DNA of 6,289 nt, taken from the NCBI GenBank assembly GCA_012800805.1, contig JAAZIO010000055.1, forward strand, positions 1-6,289, read 5' to 3'. A model generated the notes under the pieces. That model did no database searches. It saw only the letters and a list, made by a program, of their open reading frames with translations, and was not told the DNA's origin. This document shows, in pieces, positions 1 through 5,340 of this stretch (position 1 is its first letter; every line of letters begins with the position of its first letter). The translations under genes and the position numbers were made by a program. Source of the DNA: Clostridiales bacterium (lineage in GTDB: Bacteria > Bacillota > Clostridia > Christensenellales > CAG-917).

Positions 1-1
1 A

Positions 2-1627
2 ACATATCTTAGGGAAAAGATGAATGTTATCCAAAAAGAGCTCGGTATTTTCGACGACGGACAGGATATAAGACAAAAAATTGAAGCGCTCAATATCGAC
101 GAGGAGTCGCGCCAAAAGCTTTTAAAGGATTTGGAGCGTTCGCAAAGGATGCAGCCTTCCTCGTCGGAATACACGCTCCTAAGAAACTATCTTGACTTTG
201 TTCTTGAGCTTCCCTGGGGCATTTATACAAAGGACAATATAGACCTTAAAAGGGCAAAAGAAATACTTGACAGAGAGCATCACGGCCTTGAAAAGATTAA
301 AGACCGCATTTTGGAGTTCCTTGCCGTTCACGCCTTGACAAACGACCACAAGCAACCCATTCTTTGCTTTGTCGGCCCGCCCGGAGTGGGCAAAACGACT
401 ATCGTAAGGTCGATTGCGGACGCGCTCGGAAGAAAGTATGTCCGCATGAGCCTTGGCGGCGTGCATGACGAGGCGGAAATAAGAGGCCATCGCAAAACTT
501 ATATAGGCGCTATGGCGGGCAGAATCATCAGCTCCATCAAACAGGCGGGAAGCATGAACCCTGTGTTCCTCCTCGACGAGGTGGACAAGCTTACAAAAGA
601 CTACAGGGGAGACCCCTCAGCGGCGCTCCTTGAGGTTTTGGACCCTGAGTTTAACCACACTTTCCGCGACAATTATCTTGAAATCCCGTTTGATTTAAAG
701 AATGTTATTTTTATAACAACAGCAAACGCGATGGATACGATACCTCCTGCGCTTCTTGACAGAATGGAGGTTATCGAAATGAGCGGTTACACGCCCATAG
801 AAAAGTTTGAGATTGCAAAGCGCCATCTTGTGACCAAGCAAATGTATCTGAACGGATTAAAAGACGGTCAGATTGAAATCGGCGACGATGTAATCAAAAT
901 CATCATCGAAAAATATACCAGAGAAGCGGGCGTGCGCCAGCTTGAAAAAATTATCGCTAAAATCATGCGTATAACCGCAAGAAGAATCGTCGAAGGGGAA
1001 ATCGAAAAGATGGTGGTTACAGCCGATAACATTTCCGACTTCCTCGGCATTCCCATGGTAAGGGGAACATCGAAGTTCGACCACGACGAAGTCGGTGCGG
1101 CGACGGGTCTTGCCTGGACGCAGTTTGGCGGCGACATTTTGAACATCGAAGTTTCGGTTATGGAAGGAAAGGGCGATATCCTGCTTACGGGAAGGCTCGG
1201 CGACGTGTTGAAAGAATCGGGAAGAGCCGCTATAAGCTATCTGCACTCTCACGCCAAAGAGCTTGGAATAGACGAATCGCTCTTTAAGACAAAGGATATC
1301 CATATCCACATACCTGAGGGCGCGACGCCAAAGGACGGGCCTTCCGCGGGCGTAACGCTTGCGACGGCAGTTTACTCCGCCCTTACCAAAAAACCCGTCC
1401 GTCACGACATTTCAATGACGGGTGAGATTACCTTAAGGGGCAAGGTGCTTCCTATCGGCGGGCTTAAGGAAAAGCTTATGGCTTCGCAAAGGTCGGGCAT
1501 ATTTGAGGTAATTGTTCCCGAGCAAAACAAAAAAGACCTTTCGGAAGTCCCGCAATCCGTGCTTGATGAAATAAAGATAAATTTCGTAAGGGACATGGAC
1601 GAGGTTTTAAGAATGGCAATAAGATAA
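2..1627 (+). CDS. lon: Lon ATP-dependent serine protease, 5'-truncated by window edge
   Basis: Cytosolic AAA+ protease that unfolds and degrades damaged and regulatory proteins. The frame is open to the left edge: codons before the ATG at position 20 read TYLREK, joining MNVIQKELG to give the Lon coiled-coil signature YLRE.M..IQKELG. That ATG is therefore internal, and the N-terminal substrate-binding domain plus start (roughly 240 residues by comparison with E. coli Lon) lie outside. Numbering from that Met: Walker A GPPGVGKT 119-126, Walker B FLLDEVDK with D186/E187, sensor-1 N236, arginine finger R248, sensor-2 R306 in GVRQLEK. The protease domain has the nucleophile S442 in PKDGPSAG and the partner K485 in GGLKEK, 43 residues apart as in E. 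coli S679/K722. All catalytic residues are present with no frameshift. It ends at TAA 1625-1627, inside the terminator stem. Whether it is LonA or a paralogue depends on the missing N-terminus; the layout fits LonA. Confidence 0.97.
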   Translation, partial: TYLREKMNVIQKELGIFDDGQDIRQKIEALNIDEESRQKLLKDLERSQRMQPSSSEYTLLRNYLDFVLELPWGIYTKDNIDLKRAKEILDREHHGLEKIKDRILEFLAVHALTNDHKQPILCFVGPPGVGKTTIVRSIADALGRKYVRMSLGGVHDEAEIRGHRKTYIGAMAGRIISSIKQAGSMNPVFLLDEVDKLTKDYRGDPSAALLEVLDPEFNHTFRDNYLEIPFDLKNVIFITTANAMDTIPPALLDRMEVIEMSGYTPIEKFEIAKRHLVTKQMYLNGLKDGQIEIGDDVIKIIIEKYTREAGVRQLEKIIAKIMRITARRIVEGEIEKMVVTADNISDFLGIPMVRGTSKFDHDEVGAATGLAWTQFGGDILNIEVSVMEGKGDILLTGRLGDVLKESGRAAISYLHSHAKELGIDESLFKTKDIHIHIPEGATPKDGPSAGVTLATAVYSALTKKPVRHDISMTGEITLRGKVLPIGGLKEKLMASQRSGIFEVIVPEQNKKDLSEVPQSVLDEIKINFVRDMDEVLRMAIR

Positions 1628-1649
1628 CGCCGCAATGCGGCGTTTTTTT
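1626..1649 (+). terminator. Intrinsic terminator of lon
   Basis: Perfect 8-bp stem AACGCCGC (1626-1633) / GCGGCGTT (1637-1644) with a 3-nt AAT loop, running into a T tract at 1643-1649. The stem starts within the lon stop codon, so the terminator adds almost no 3' UTR. On the opposite strand the hairpin is not followed by a strong T run, so it probably acts mainly on lon. The convergent engB operon has no comparably clear terminator in 1650-1859. Confidence 0.9.
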
Positions 1650-1859
1650 ATTTATATAACTCTAAAAAGCATGGCGTTTTTCATAAGCCTTAGGACGAAA
1701 CAGCCGAGAAGTGATTTATAAAAAAAATTGTCAGATTATTAAAAAAAGAAGTTTAGGTTAGTTTTCAAATAAATTATGCTTATCACAAGTAAAAATCATG
1801 ATAGGTGTAAACTTAAAAAATTTTGCAAAAAAATATAAATAAATAAATAAAACTCAATT

Positions 1860-2444
1860 TCAATTTTCAATTATTTGCGCTATTTTATCAAGGATTTCCT
1901 TTTTACCTTTGCCCTTTTCAGAGGATGAAACAATAACATTGTCAATACCTATTTTCAAGGCGTTTGCGATTTCCGCCCGTTGAGCGGCTATCTGATTTTT
2001 TGAAAGCTTGTCTGCCTTTGTCGCTATAATAAAAAACGGAATGTTTTTAGTAAAAAGGTAGTTGACCATAATAAGGTCGTCCTCAGAGGGCGAGCGTCTG
2101 ATATCTATTAGCACAAACACCGCCGCGATGTTTTTTGAAAGCTCAAAATAGCCCTCAATCATTTTGGTCCATTTTTTCTTTTCGTCTTTTGAAACCCTTG
2201 CAAAGCCGTATCCTGGTAAGTCCACGAAATAAAAGCTTCCGCCGTTAATTTCAAAATAATTTATAAGCCTAGTAAGCCCAGGCTCCGACGAGGTGCGGGC
2301 AAGTTTTTTTTGGTTTACAAGGCAGTTTATTAGCGAAGATTTTCCTACATTCGATTTACCTACAAAAACAAACTCGGGGATATTTTCCGAGGGTATGCTT
2401 GATGGGTCTGTATACGATTTTAAAAAGGTAGCGTTTTTTATCAT
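1860..2444 (-). CDS. engB: EngB/YihA/YsxC ribosome-biogenesis GTPase
   Basis: Essential-type TRAFAC GTPase (YihA/YsxC/EngB) that helps late assembly of the 50S ribosomal subunit in the cytosol. The 194-residue length is normal. G-motifs in order: G1 GKSNVGKS at 29-36, G2 threonine in GLTR near residue 58, G3 DLPGYG at 75-80, G4 TKAD at 142-145, and G5 SSEKGKG starting near 174. The YGFARV segment after G3 and KKKW are family features. The start ATG (2442-2444) overlaps the TGA of the upstream phosphoesterase as ATGA. A GGAGA ribosome binding site lies inside the upstream gene, which fixes the start and implies translational coupling. It is the second gene of a two-gene operon and converges on lon. 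In Bacillus, ysxC lies directly behind lonA on the same strand; here the orientation is reversed. Confidence 0.96.
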   Translation of the reverse strand: MIKNATFLKSYTDPSSIPSENIPEFVFVGKSNVGKSSLINCLVNQKKLARTSSEPGLTRLINYFEINGGSFYFVDLPGYGFARVSKDEKKKWTKMIEGYFELSKNIAAVFVLIDIRRSPSEDDLIMVNYLFTKNIPFFIIATKADKLSKNQIAAQRAEIANALKIGIDNVIVSSSEKGKGKKEILDKIAQIIEN

Positions 2445-3130
2445 AATATCTCCATTAGTTTAAAGCCGACGATATCGCATGAAGACATTATATATTCGAT
2501 GCCGTTTAGCATAAACCTTTCTTTAACTCTAACCGACTTTCCGTGAAGGTGACCGTATACCACTTTATCGACCTTAAAACGCTCAAAAAGCGCGGTTACC
2601 TCTGTTGGTTTAAAGTCTGCGTCAAAAGGCGGGAAGTGCGTCAAAACGAGCAATTTATCGCCTTCCTCTCTTTTGCTTTTTGCGCTGACCAGCGACAGTT
2701 CAAGCCTTATCAGCTCTCTTTTGAAAATTTTTATGTCTTCCTCGTCGGATTTTTCGTTTACTATGTTCCAGCCTCTTGAACCTGCTATTATTATATTTTT
2801 TGCTTTATAGCAGTTGTTTTGAATAAATGTGAAAGCGGGAAATCTTTTTGACAGCTTGGAAAGTGAGTTCCAATAATAATCGTGATTCCCTTTGACCACT
2901 ATTTTTTTTCCGGGAAGATTTAAAAGCAGATTATAGTCGCTTTCCGCTTCGTCTAAGTTTATTCCCCACGAAACATCGCCGCCAATCAAAACTATGTCAT
3001 CATCTGTGACTTTTGAAAGCCAGTCCTCTTTGATTTTGTCAAAGTGGTTTTGCCAGCCGTCGCCGAAAATGACCATTGGCTTATTGCAGGAGGTGGATAA
3101 ATGCAAATCGCTGATTGCGAAAACTTTCAT
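2441..3130 (-). CDS. Calcineurin-like metallophosphoesterase (COG1768-type)
   Basis: Predicted cytosolic dinuclear-metal phosphoesterase of 229 residues with no signal peptide or membrane segment. Metal ligands of the calcineurin fold are in order: D8 and H10 in SDLHLS, D52 in GGDVSWG, N82 and H83 in GNHDYYW, H165 in LTHFPP, and H194/H196 in GHLHG. The overall look (MKVFAISDLHLS, KIKEDWL, GDVSWG) resembles the clostridial 'predicted phosphohydrolase' group COG1768 from memory; the substrate is unknown. The start is firm: an in-frame TAA lies two codons upstream, and MKVFAISDLH is the standard N-terminus of the fold. No Shine-Dalgarno sequence is visible, and a candidate promoter sits directly upstream, suggesting a leaderless or nearly leaderless mRNA. 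Its stop overlaps the engB start by 4 nt, so it is probably expressed with the ribosome-assembly GTPase. That proximity does not itself assign a ribosome-related role. Confidence 0.93.
   Translation of the reverse strand: MKVFAISDLHLSTSCNKPMVIFGDGWQNHFDKIKEDWLSKVTDDDIVLIGGDVSWGINLDEAESDYNLLLNLPGKKIVVKGNHDYYWNSLSKLSKRFPAFTFIQNNCYKAKNIIIAGSRGWNIVNEKSDEEDIKIFKRELIRLELSLVSAKSKREEGDKLLVLTHFPPFDADFKPTEVTALFERFKVDKVVYGHLHGKSVRVKERFMLNGIEYIMSSCDIVGFKLMEIL
2449..2453 (-). promoter_or_regulatory. Ribosome binding site of engB
   Basis: On the minus strand GGAGA lies 4 nt (ATATT read as A-TATT spacing) before the engB ATG and within the last codons (MEIL) of the phosphoesterase gene. It decides the engB start and supports coupled translation of the pair. 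Confidence 0.75.
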
Positions 3131-3137
3131 GTTTTAT

Positions 3138-3166
3138 ATATTAACATTTAACCGCTTTTTTTACAA
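3138..3166 (-). promoter_or_regulatory. Candidate extended -10 promoter of the phosphoesterase-engB operon
   Basis: Read on the minus strand: TTGTAA (3166-3161, 4/6 to -35 consensus), 17-nt spacer, TAATAT (3143-3138, 4/6 to -10 consensus), with TG one base before the -10 giving an extended -10 (TGTTAATAT). The predicted start of transcription, about 7 nt on, is 3131-3130, at the ATG itself. The spacer is AT-rich, so chance matches are possible, but correct spacing, the extended -10 and the absence of an SD all agree. Confidence 0.5.
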
Positions 3167-3537
3167 GGTAATGAGCGGCAAAAACTAAAACCGTAAATTA
3201 AAATAAGAAATCGTCTTTTCAGCCGTCACAAAAAAAGATAAATATTTCATAGCGGATTTACTAATTAAATGCAAAAATTTATGTGGACTAACTTAAGTAA
3301 ATTATTTTAATCCATTAGCGAAATTTACTCTCCGTTGATATGCAATTTGCTTTATAGTTGAAAATCCACAGTGTGGGTATTTAGAAAATTAATTATTAAG
3401 TTTTTTTCTTTGACAGTTAATTAATTTAAAGTCTAGATATTTTAACAAGCTAGAAATACTTAATTGCGATAGAAGATGAAATAATTTAATAACTGACTAA
3501 TTAAAGCAAAATAGAAAACGGGACAAATAAATAACAG
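3167..3537. other. AT-rich spacer with no recognised gene
   Basis: No ORF with a credible start and ribosome binding site is seen on either strand. It contains a short perfect palindrome CCACA-G-TGTGG (3366-3376) and a lone TTGACA (3410-3415) without a good -10 partner. No tRNA, riboswitch or terminator was recognised. Confidence 0.6.
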
Positions 3538-3579
3538 AAGTAAATAACAAAATGTAAAAAGTAAATAACAAAATGTAAA
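3538..3579. repeat. Two tandem copies of a 21-bp unit
   Basis: Two identical adjacent 21-bp copies, 3538-3558 and 3559-3579, each beginning aagtaaataac and ending aaatgtaaa. A shorter, diverged piece (aaataaataacag, about 3525-3537) precedes them. Exact identity suggests recent duplication by slippage or selection on the unit; nothing shows a function. Confidence 0.85.
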
Positions 3580-3649
3580 ATTAAGGCTTTAACCGGCAAA
3601 CAAAAAGTAAAAATTAAGGCTTTAACCGGTTTTAAAATTAAGTCTTTAA
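3577..3649. repeat. Three direct copies of a 20-bp motif
   Basis: The 20-mer aaaattaaggctttaaccgg occurs exactly at 3577-3596 and 3610-3629. A third partial copy, aaaattaagtctttaa, lies at 3634-3649 (15 of 16 matching). The core AAGGCTTTAAC recurs inverted as GTTAAAGCCTT at 3771-3781, inside the loop of the hairpin repeat, and partly inverted at 3694-3705 (aagccttcaatt). Spacing is uneven (33 then 24 bp), unlike CRISPR. Function unknown. Confidence 0.8.
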
Positions 3650-3714
3650 ATATTTAATTTTTTATTAAATCCTATAAGCTGATTAAAAAAATCAAGCCTT
3701 CAATTAGCGAAGCC

Positions 3715-3733
3715 AAAAACTCCCCAAAGGGAG
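3715..3733 (-). terminator. Possible weak terminator of the 3815-4462 gene
   Basis: On the minus strand CTCCC (3733-3729), a TTTG loop and GGGAG (3724-3720) form a short 5-bp stem followed by TTTTT (3719-3715). It lies about 80 bp beyond the stop codon of the upstream gene. The stem is GC-rich but short, so termination would be modest. Confidence 0.4.
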
Positions 3734-3748
3734 AAAGAGCGCTATCCG

Positions 3749-3797
3749 TTTCCTCAAAGGGAGCTCGGCCGTTAAAGCCTTGTCCCCTTTGAGGAAA
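3749..3797. repeat. 13-bp inverted repeat, MITE- or REP-like remnant
   Basis: Perfect arms tttcctcaaaggg (3749-3761) and ccctttgaggaaa (3785-3797) enclose a 23-nt loop. The 'ccctttgagg' wording resembles short dispersed hairpin repeats I associate with Clostridia genomes, so it may be a remnant of a non-autonomous element. No transposase, target-site duplication or T tract is seen, so it is not called a terminator. Confidence 0.6.
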
Positions 3798-3814
3798 GGT
3801 TTATCGAAAGCCCA

Positions 3815-4462
3815 TCAAATTTTGTTGTTGAGCGTGGGAAATAGCGGCAGATCGAATACTCCTGCGCATACTTCTTCCGAGAAGTCCTGGCACGCGGGAA
3901 TTTGGCAATAACCGTAGGAGGGAACAAGCAGCTCGACTTCCGCTTCGATTTTAAGTACTATCGTTACGCAAGCGGTGATGCTGAAAGTCATGTCGCTAAG
4001 GTATGTTCCGGAAGGAGCCACAAGGTTTACCGTTGCCGCGAGCGTTACGGGTATTACGGAATTCTCGGGCACGAGCATGACCACATCTTTATACACGGTG
4101 TAGATTGCCGTTCCTTTGCCCTCGATGCCGTTGGCGTCGACATATATAACCTCAATGGGAATGCCTATTTCAGCCTGCACGCGCGAATAGCCCTGACGGT
4201 CTGATAAGGGCGTAATGGTAAGGCTTTCAACTATTCCCGATGCGGACGTCGACTTAGCGCTGATGAATGTTAAGGGAAGCGTCGGGTTCGGGGGAACGGG
4301 ATTGGTTACCGTGACGATAGAGTTTTCCTCTGTAACTTGGGACAAGCATGCGTCAAACACTTTATTAACTTGGATGCACACTTTTTCGCAAAGCCCATAA
4401 AGCGGATTGCCAACAATAGTTCCAGGCTTTCTTTCATTGTTTGCCGAATTTGAAAATGACAT
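3815..4462 (-). CDS. Cysteine-framed, SPOCS-like hypothetical protein, probably spore-associated
   Basis: I do not recognise this 215-residue protein by name. Three cysteines cluster near the N-terminus (C25, C29, C39 in CEKVCIQVNKVFDAC), and three of the four later ones near the C-terminus (C186, C191, C199; the fourth is C165). The middle, about 60-180, is beta-rich and free of cysteine until C165: VQAEIGIPIEVIYVDANG, a charged turn, KDVVMLVPENS, then TFSITACVTIVLKIEAEVELLVP. By eye this order of strands resembles SPOCS/DUF3794 domains of spore-coat proteins such as SipL. There is no signal peptide or membrane helix. The start is well supported by a GAGGAGG Shine-Dalgarno 7 nt upstream, behind a sigma-K-like promoter. 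These suggest a late mother-cell product, perhaps disulfide-cross-linked in the coat or exosporium. It stands alone between long AT-rich spacers. The CDS is intact and confidently coding; the role is inference. Confidence 0.85.
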   Translation of the reverse strand: MSFSNSANNERKPGTIVGNPLYGLCEKVCIQVNKVFDACLSQVTEENSIVTVTNPVPPNPTLPLTFISAKSTSASGIVESLTITPLSDRQGYSRVQAEIGIPIEVIYVDANGIEGKGTAIYTVYKDVVMLVPENSVIPVTLAATVNLVAPSGTYLSDMTFSITACVTIVLKIEAEVELLVPSYGYCQIPACQDFSEEVCAGVFDLPLFPTLNNKI

Positions 4463-4469
4463 AATAAAA

Positions 4470-4476
4470 CCTCCTC
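4470..4476 (-). promoter_or_regulatory. Strong ribosome binding site of the SPOCS-like gene
   Basis: GAGGAGG on the minus strand with a 7-nt spacer (TTTTATT) to the ATG at 4462-4460. It is the best Shine-Dalgarno in the window and fixes the start codon. Confidence 0.85.
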
Positions 4477-4488
4477 AAAGTCCTAATT

Positions 4489-4517
4489 TATTCTATGCGG
4501 CATTGACCAAAGTGGTG
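4489..4517 (-). promoter_or_regulatory. Sigma-K-like promoter of the SPOCS-like gene
   Basis: On the minus strand CACC (4517-4514), with its central AC at 4516-4515, is followed 17 nt later by CATAGAATA (4497-4489). This matches the sigma-K pattern AC-N17-CATANNNTA, including the flanking mACm and the G before CATA. Predicted transcription start is near 4482, leaving about 20 nt of leader that contains the SD. Sigma-E -10 elements are similar, but no sigma-E -35 is evident. The AC element alone is uninformative; the CATANNNTA and its position carry the weight. Confidence 0.5.
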
Positions 4518-4530
4518 CGGTGGCATAGAA
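4491..4530. repeat. Inverted repeat overlapping the SPOCS-like gene's promoter
   Basis: Perfect 8-bp arms ttctatgc (4491-4498) and gcatagaa (4523-4530) flank a 24-nt centre that holds a smaller dyad ACCA-AAG-TGGT (4506-4516). The left arm coincides with the proposed -10 element. It could be an operator for a dimeric sporulation regulator, or coincidental. Confidence 0.45.
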
Positions 4531-4691
4531 AATAAGAATACTTAATATAGAATATGGTTTTAGTCTTATAAATGATAAATATAAAAGTTTTTTAAATATA
4601 AAAAATCAATCAACCGCAAGCATTGACCTTTTATCCGATATAAATTAAATACTTTTGTCTTTTCGATAGTAATAAAAATAGTGATAAAAGT
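4531..4691. other. AT-rich spacer, nothing recognised
   Basis: Part of the 878-bp gap before mraZ. No coding sequence, structured RNA or terminator is recognised. The 9-mer gcattgacc occurs at 4500-4508 and again at 4620-4628, which may be chance. Confidence 0.5.
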
Positions 4692-4925
4692 TTATTTTGC
4701 TTGATTACATTTTAAACCGGCTTTAAGTTGAACGAAATATTTAGATTTATATGTGTTTTTATATCTAAAAAGATAATATAGAAAAGTTTTTACGCCATTT
4801 AACGAAAGCTTAATATTTCCAGTGAAAATAATAACAGTTACTGGTTTTCTAAGCCTAAAGCTAAGCGGTTGGTCATTATCCGCCGTGACAGTAATATTTT
4901 TAGAATAAAACCAGATAACAATCAT
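4692..4925 (-). CDS. Doubtful small ORF (77 aa)
   Basis: An open frame of 77 codons, ATG to TAA, in AT-rich spacer. The first half has a protein-like composition (NITVTADNDQPLSFRLRKPV, then VIIFTGNIKLSLNGVK) and is less AT-rich than the surrounding DNA; the second half is dominated by Tyr, Lys and Phe. The only SD-like bases, AGGA, directly abut the ATG, too close to work well. No family, signal peptide or clear membrane segment is recognised. It could be a real small gene, a decayed gene remnant, or a chance ORF; I lean to the latter two. Confidence 0.22.
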   Translation of the reverse strand: MIVIWFYSKNITVTADNDQPLSFRLRKPVTVIIFTGNIKLSLNGVKTFLYYLFRYKNTYKSKYFVQLKAGLKCNQAK

Positions 4926-5159
4926 TCCTAATTAATAAATGCTTTTATAGTTTTAAGTTCAATGTAACGCTTTAAATTAATTTTAAATTTTATTTAATTT
5001 TTCCCTTTTTAACGCTAAAATGTTTGACCACCGCAATTATTTCGCAGGTTTTTTTATATAAAATTAGTTAAAAATTTTGCCAATATTTGGTAATTTCAGG
5101 TATTTTTTGTAAATTTTTCGGGGTATCGAAAGTCGTTTTTTCGTTCTCGAAACCAAAGA
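4926..5159. other. Very AT-rich spacer upstream of mraZ
   Basis: No gene recognised. It holds a 17-bp dyad TTGCCAA-TAT-TTGGTAA (5077-5093, one G-T mismatch pair) and a small TTTCG/CGAAA hairpin near 5116-5131. Neither has an evident partner. Confidence 0.5.
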
Positions 5160-5246
5160 AGTTTAATAGTAAACTAAAAAAGTTAAAAAGTTTACCAAAA
5201 AGGTTAATAAGTTAATCAAAAAATATTTAACAAAATTAAACAAAAA
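5160..5246. repeat. Degenerate ~21-bp repeats with phased A-tracts
   Basis: Four rough units (5161-5180, 5181-5201, 5202-5222, 5223-5246) each pair GTTAA/GTTTA-like text with a terminal run of five or more A. A-tracts centre near 5178, 5187, 5199, 5220, 5233 and 5244, averaging close to one per helical turn. Such phasing is expected to bend DNA upstream of the mraZ promoter. The first unit also contains a palindrome AGTTTA-ATAG-TAAACT (5160-5175). Confidence 0.5.
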
Positions 5247-5278
5247 CGCTACAATCCTTTATTTATCGGATGTGTAGC
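5242..5278 (-). terminator. Possible minus-strand terminator or dyad upstream of mraZ
   Basis: GCTACA-ATCC (5248-5257) pairs with GGAT-G-TGTAGC (5268-5278), giving 10 bp with one bulged G and a 10-nt loop. Read on the minus strand it is followed by GTTTTTG (5247 downward), as in an intrinsic terminator. It could block antisense transcription leaving mraZ, or be an operator-like dyad just upstream of the promoter. Confidence 0.35.
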
Positions 5279-5283
5279 AATTT

Positions 5284-5323
5284 AAAAAAAATGGTTGACA
5301 GTGGCTAAAATATGTAGTAGAAT
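5284..5323 (+). promoter_or_regulatory. Housekeeping (sigma-A) promoter of mraZ-rsmH with UP-like A-tract
   Basis: TTGACA (5295-5300, perfect -35), a 17-nt spacer, and TAGAAT (5318-5323, 5/6 to -10 consensus). A run of eight A (5284-5291) sits just upstream of the -35, in the place of a proximal UP element. The predicted start is near 5330, leaving only about 11 nt of leader containing the AAGG ribosome binding site. It is the strongest sigma-A-type promoter seen in the window. Confidence 0.85.
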
Positions 5324-5340
5324 GTGGTCAAGGTAAGAAA

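Noticed and set aside
857..1405. Long minus-strand ORFs inside lon (also near 179-490, 868-1146, 1402-1635)
   Set aside because: They lie opposite a complete, motif-rich Lon frame and their sequences show no family pattern; they are antisense shadows.
20..1627. A short Lon-like protein starting at the ATG at position 20
   Set aside because: The frame continues upstream to the window edge and encodes the conserved YLRE portion of the Lon coiled coil, so this is an edge truncation, not a natural short form.
1836..1851. TAAA tetranucleotide repeat near the end of engB
   Set aside because: Only four copies in an AT-rich spacer; too short to mean anything.
2543..2779. Plus-strand ORFs opposite the phosphoesterase (2543-2779, 2994-3188)
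   Set aside because: Antisense to a gene with all metal-ligand motifs; no SD and no recognisable domain.
3363..3377. DnaA boxes / replication origin at the CCACAGTGTGG palindrome
   Set aside because: Both overlapping nonamers differ from TTATNCACA at two positions, no further boxes cluster here, and dnaA/dnaN are absent.
3410..3440. Orphan promoter from the perfect TTGACA at 3410-3415
   Set aside because: No acceptable -10 at 16-18 bp and no gene or structured RNA downstream on the plus strand.
3538..3649. Possible CRISPR array
   Set aside because: Only two or three copies, uneven spacing (21, 33, 24 bp), no uniform spacers and no cas genes.
3749..3797. 13-bp inverted repeat as a transcription terminator
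   Set aside because: The loop is long (23 nt) and no T run follows on either strand; a shorter hairpin at 3715-3733 fits better.
3902..4400. Plus-strand ORFs at 3902-4204 and 4215-4400
   Set aside because: They oppose the 215-residue minus-strand gene, which has the strong SD and promoter; neither plus-strand ORF has one.
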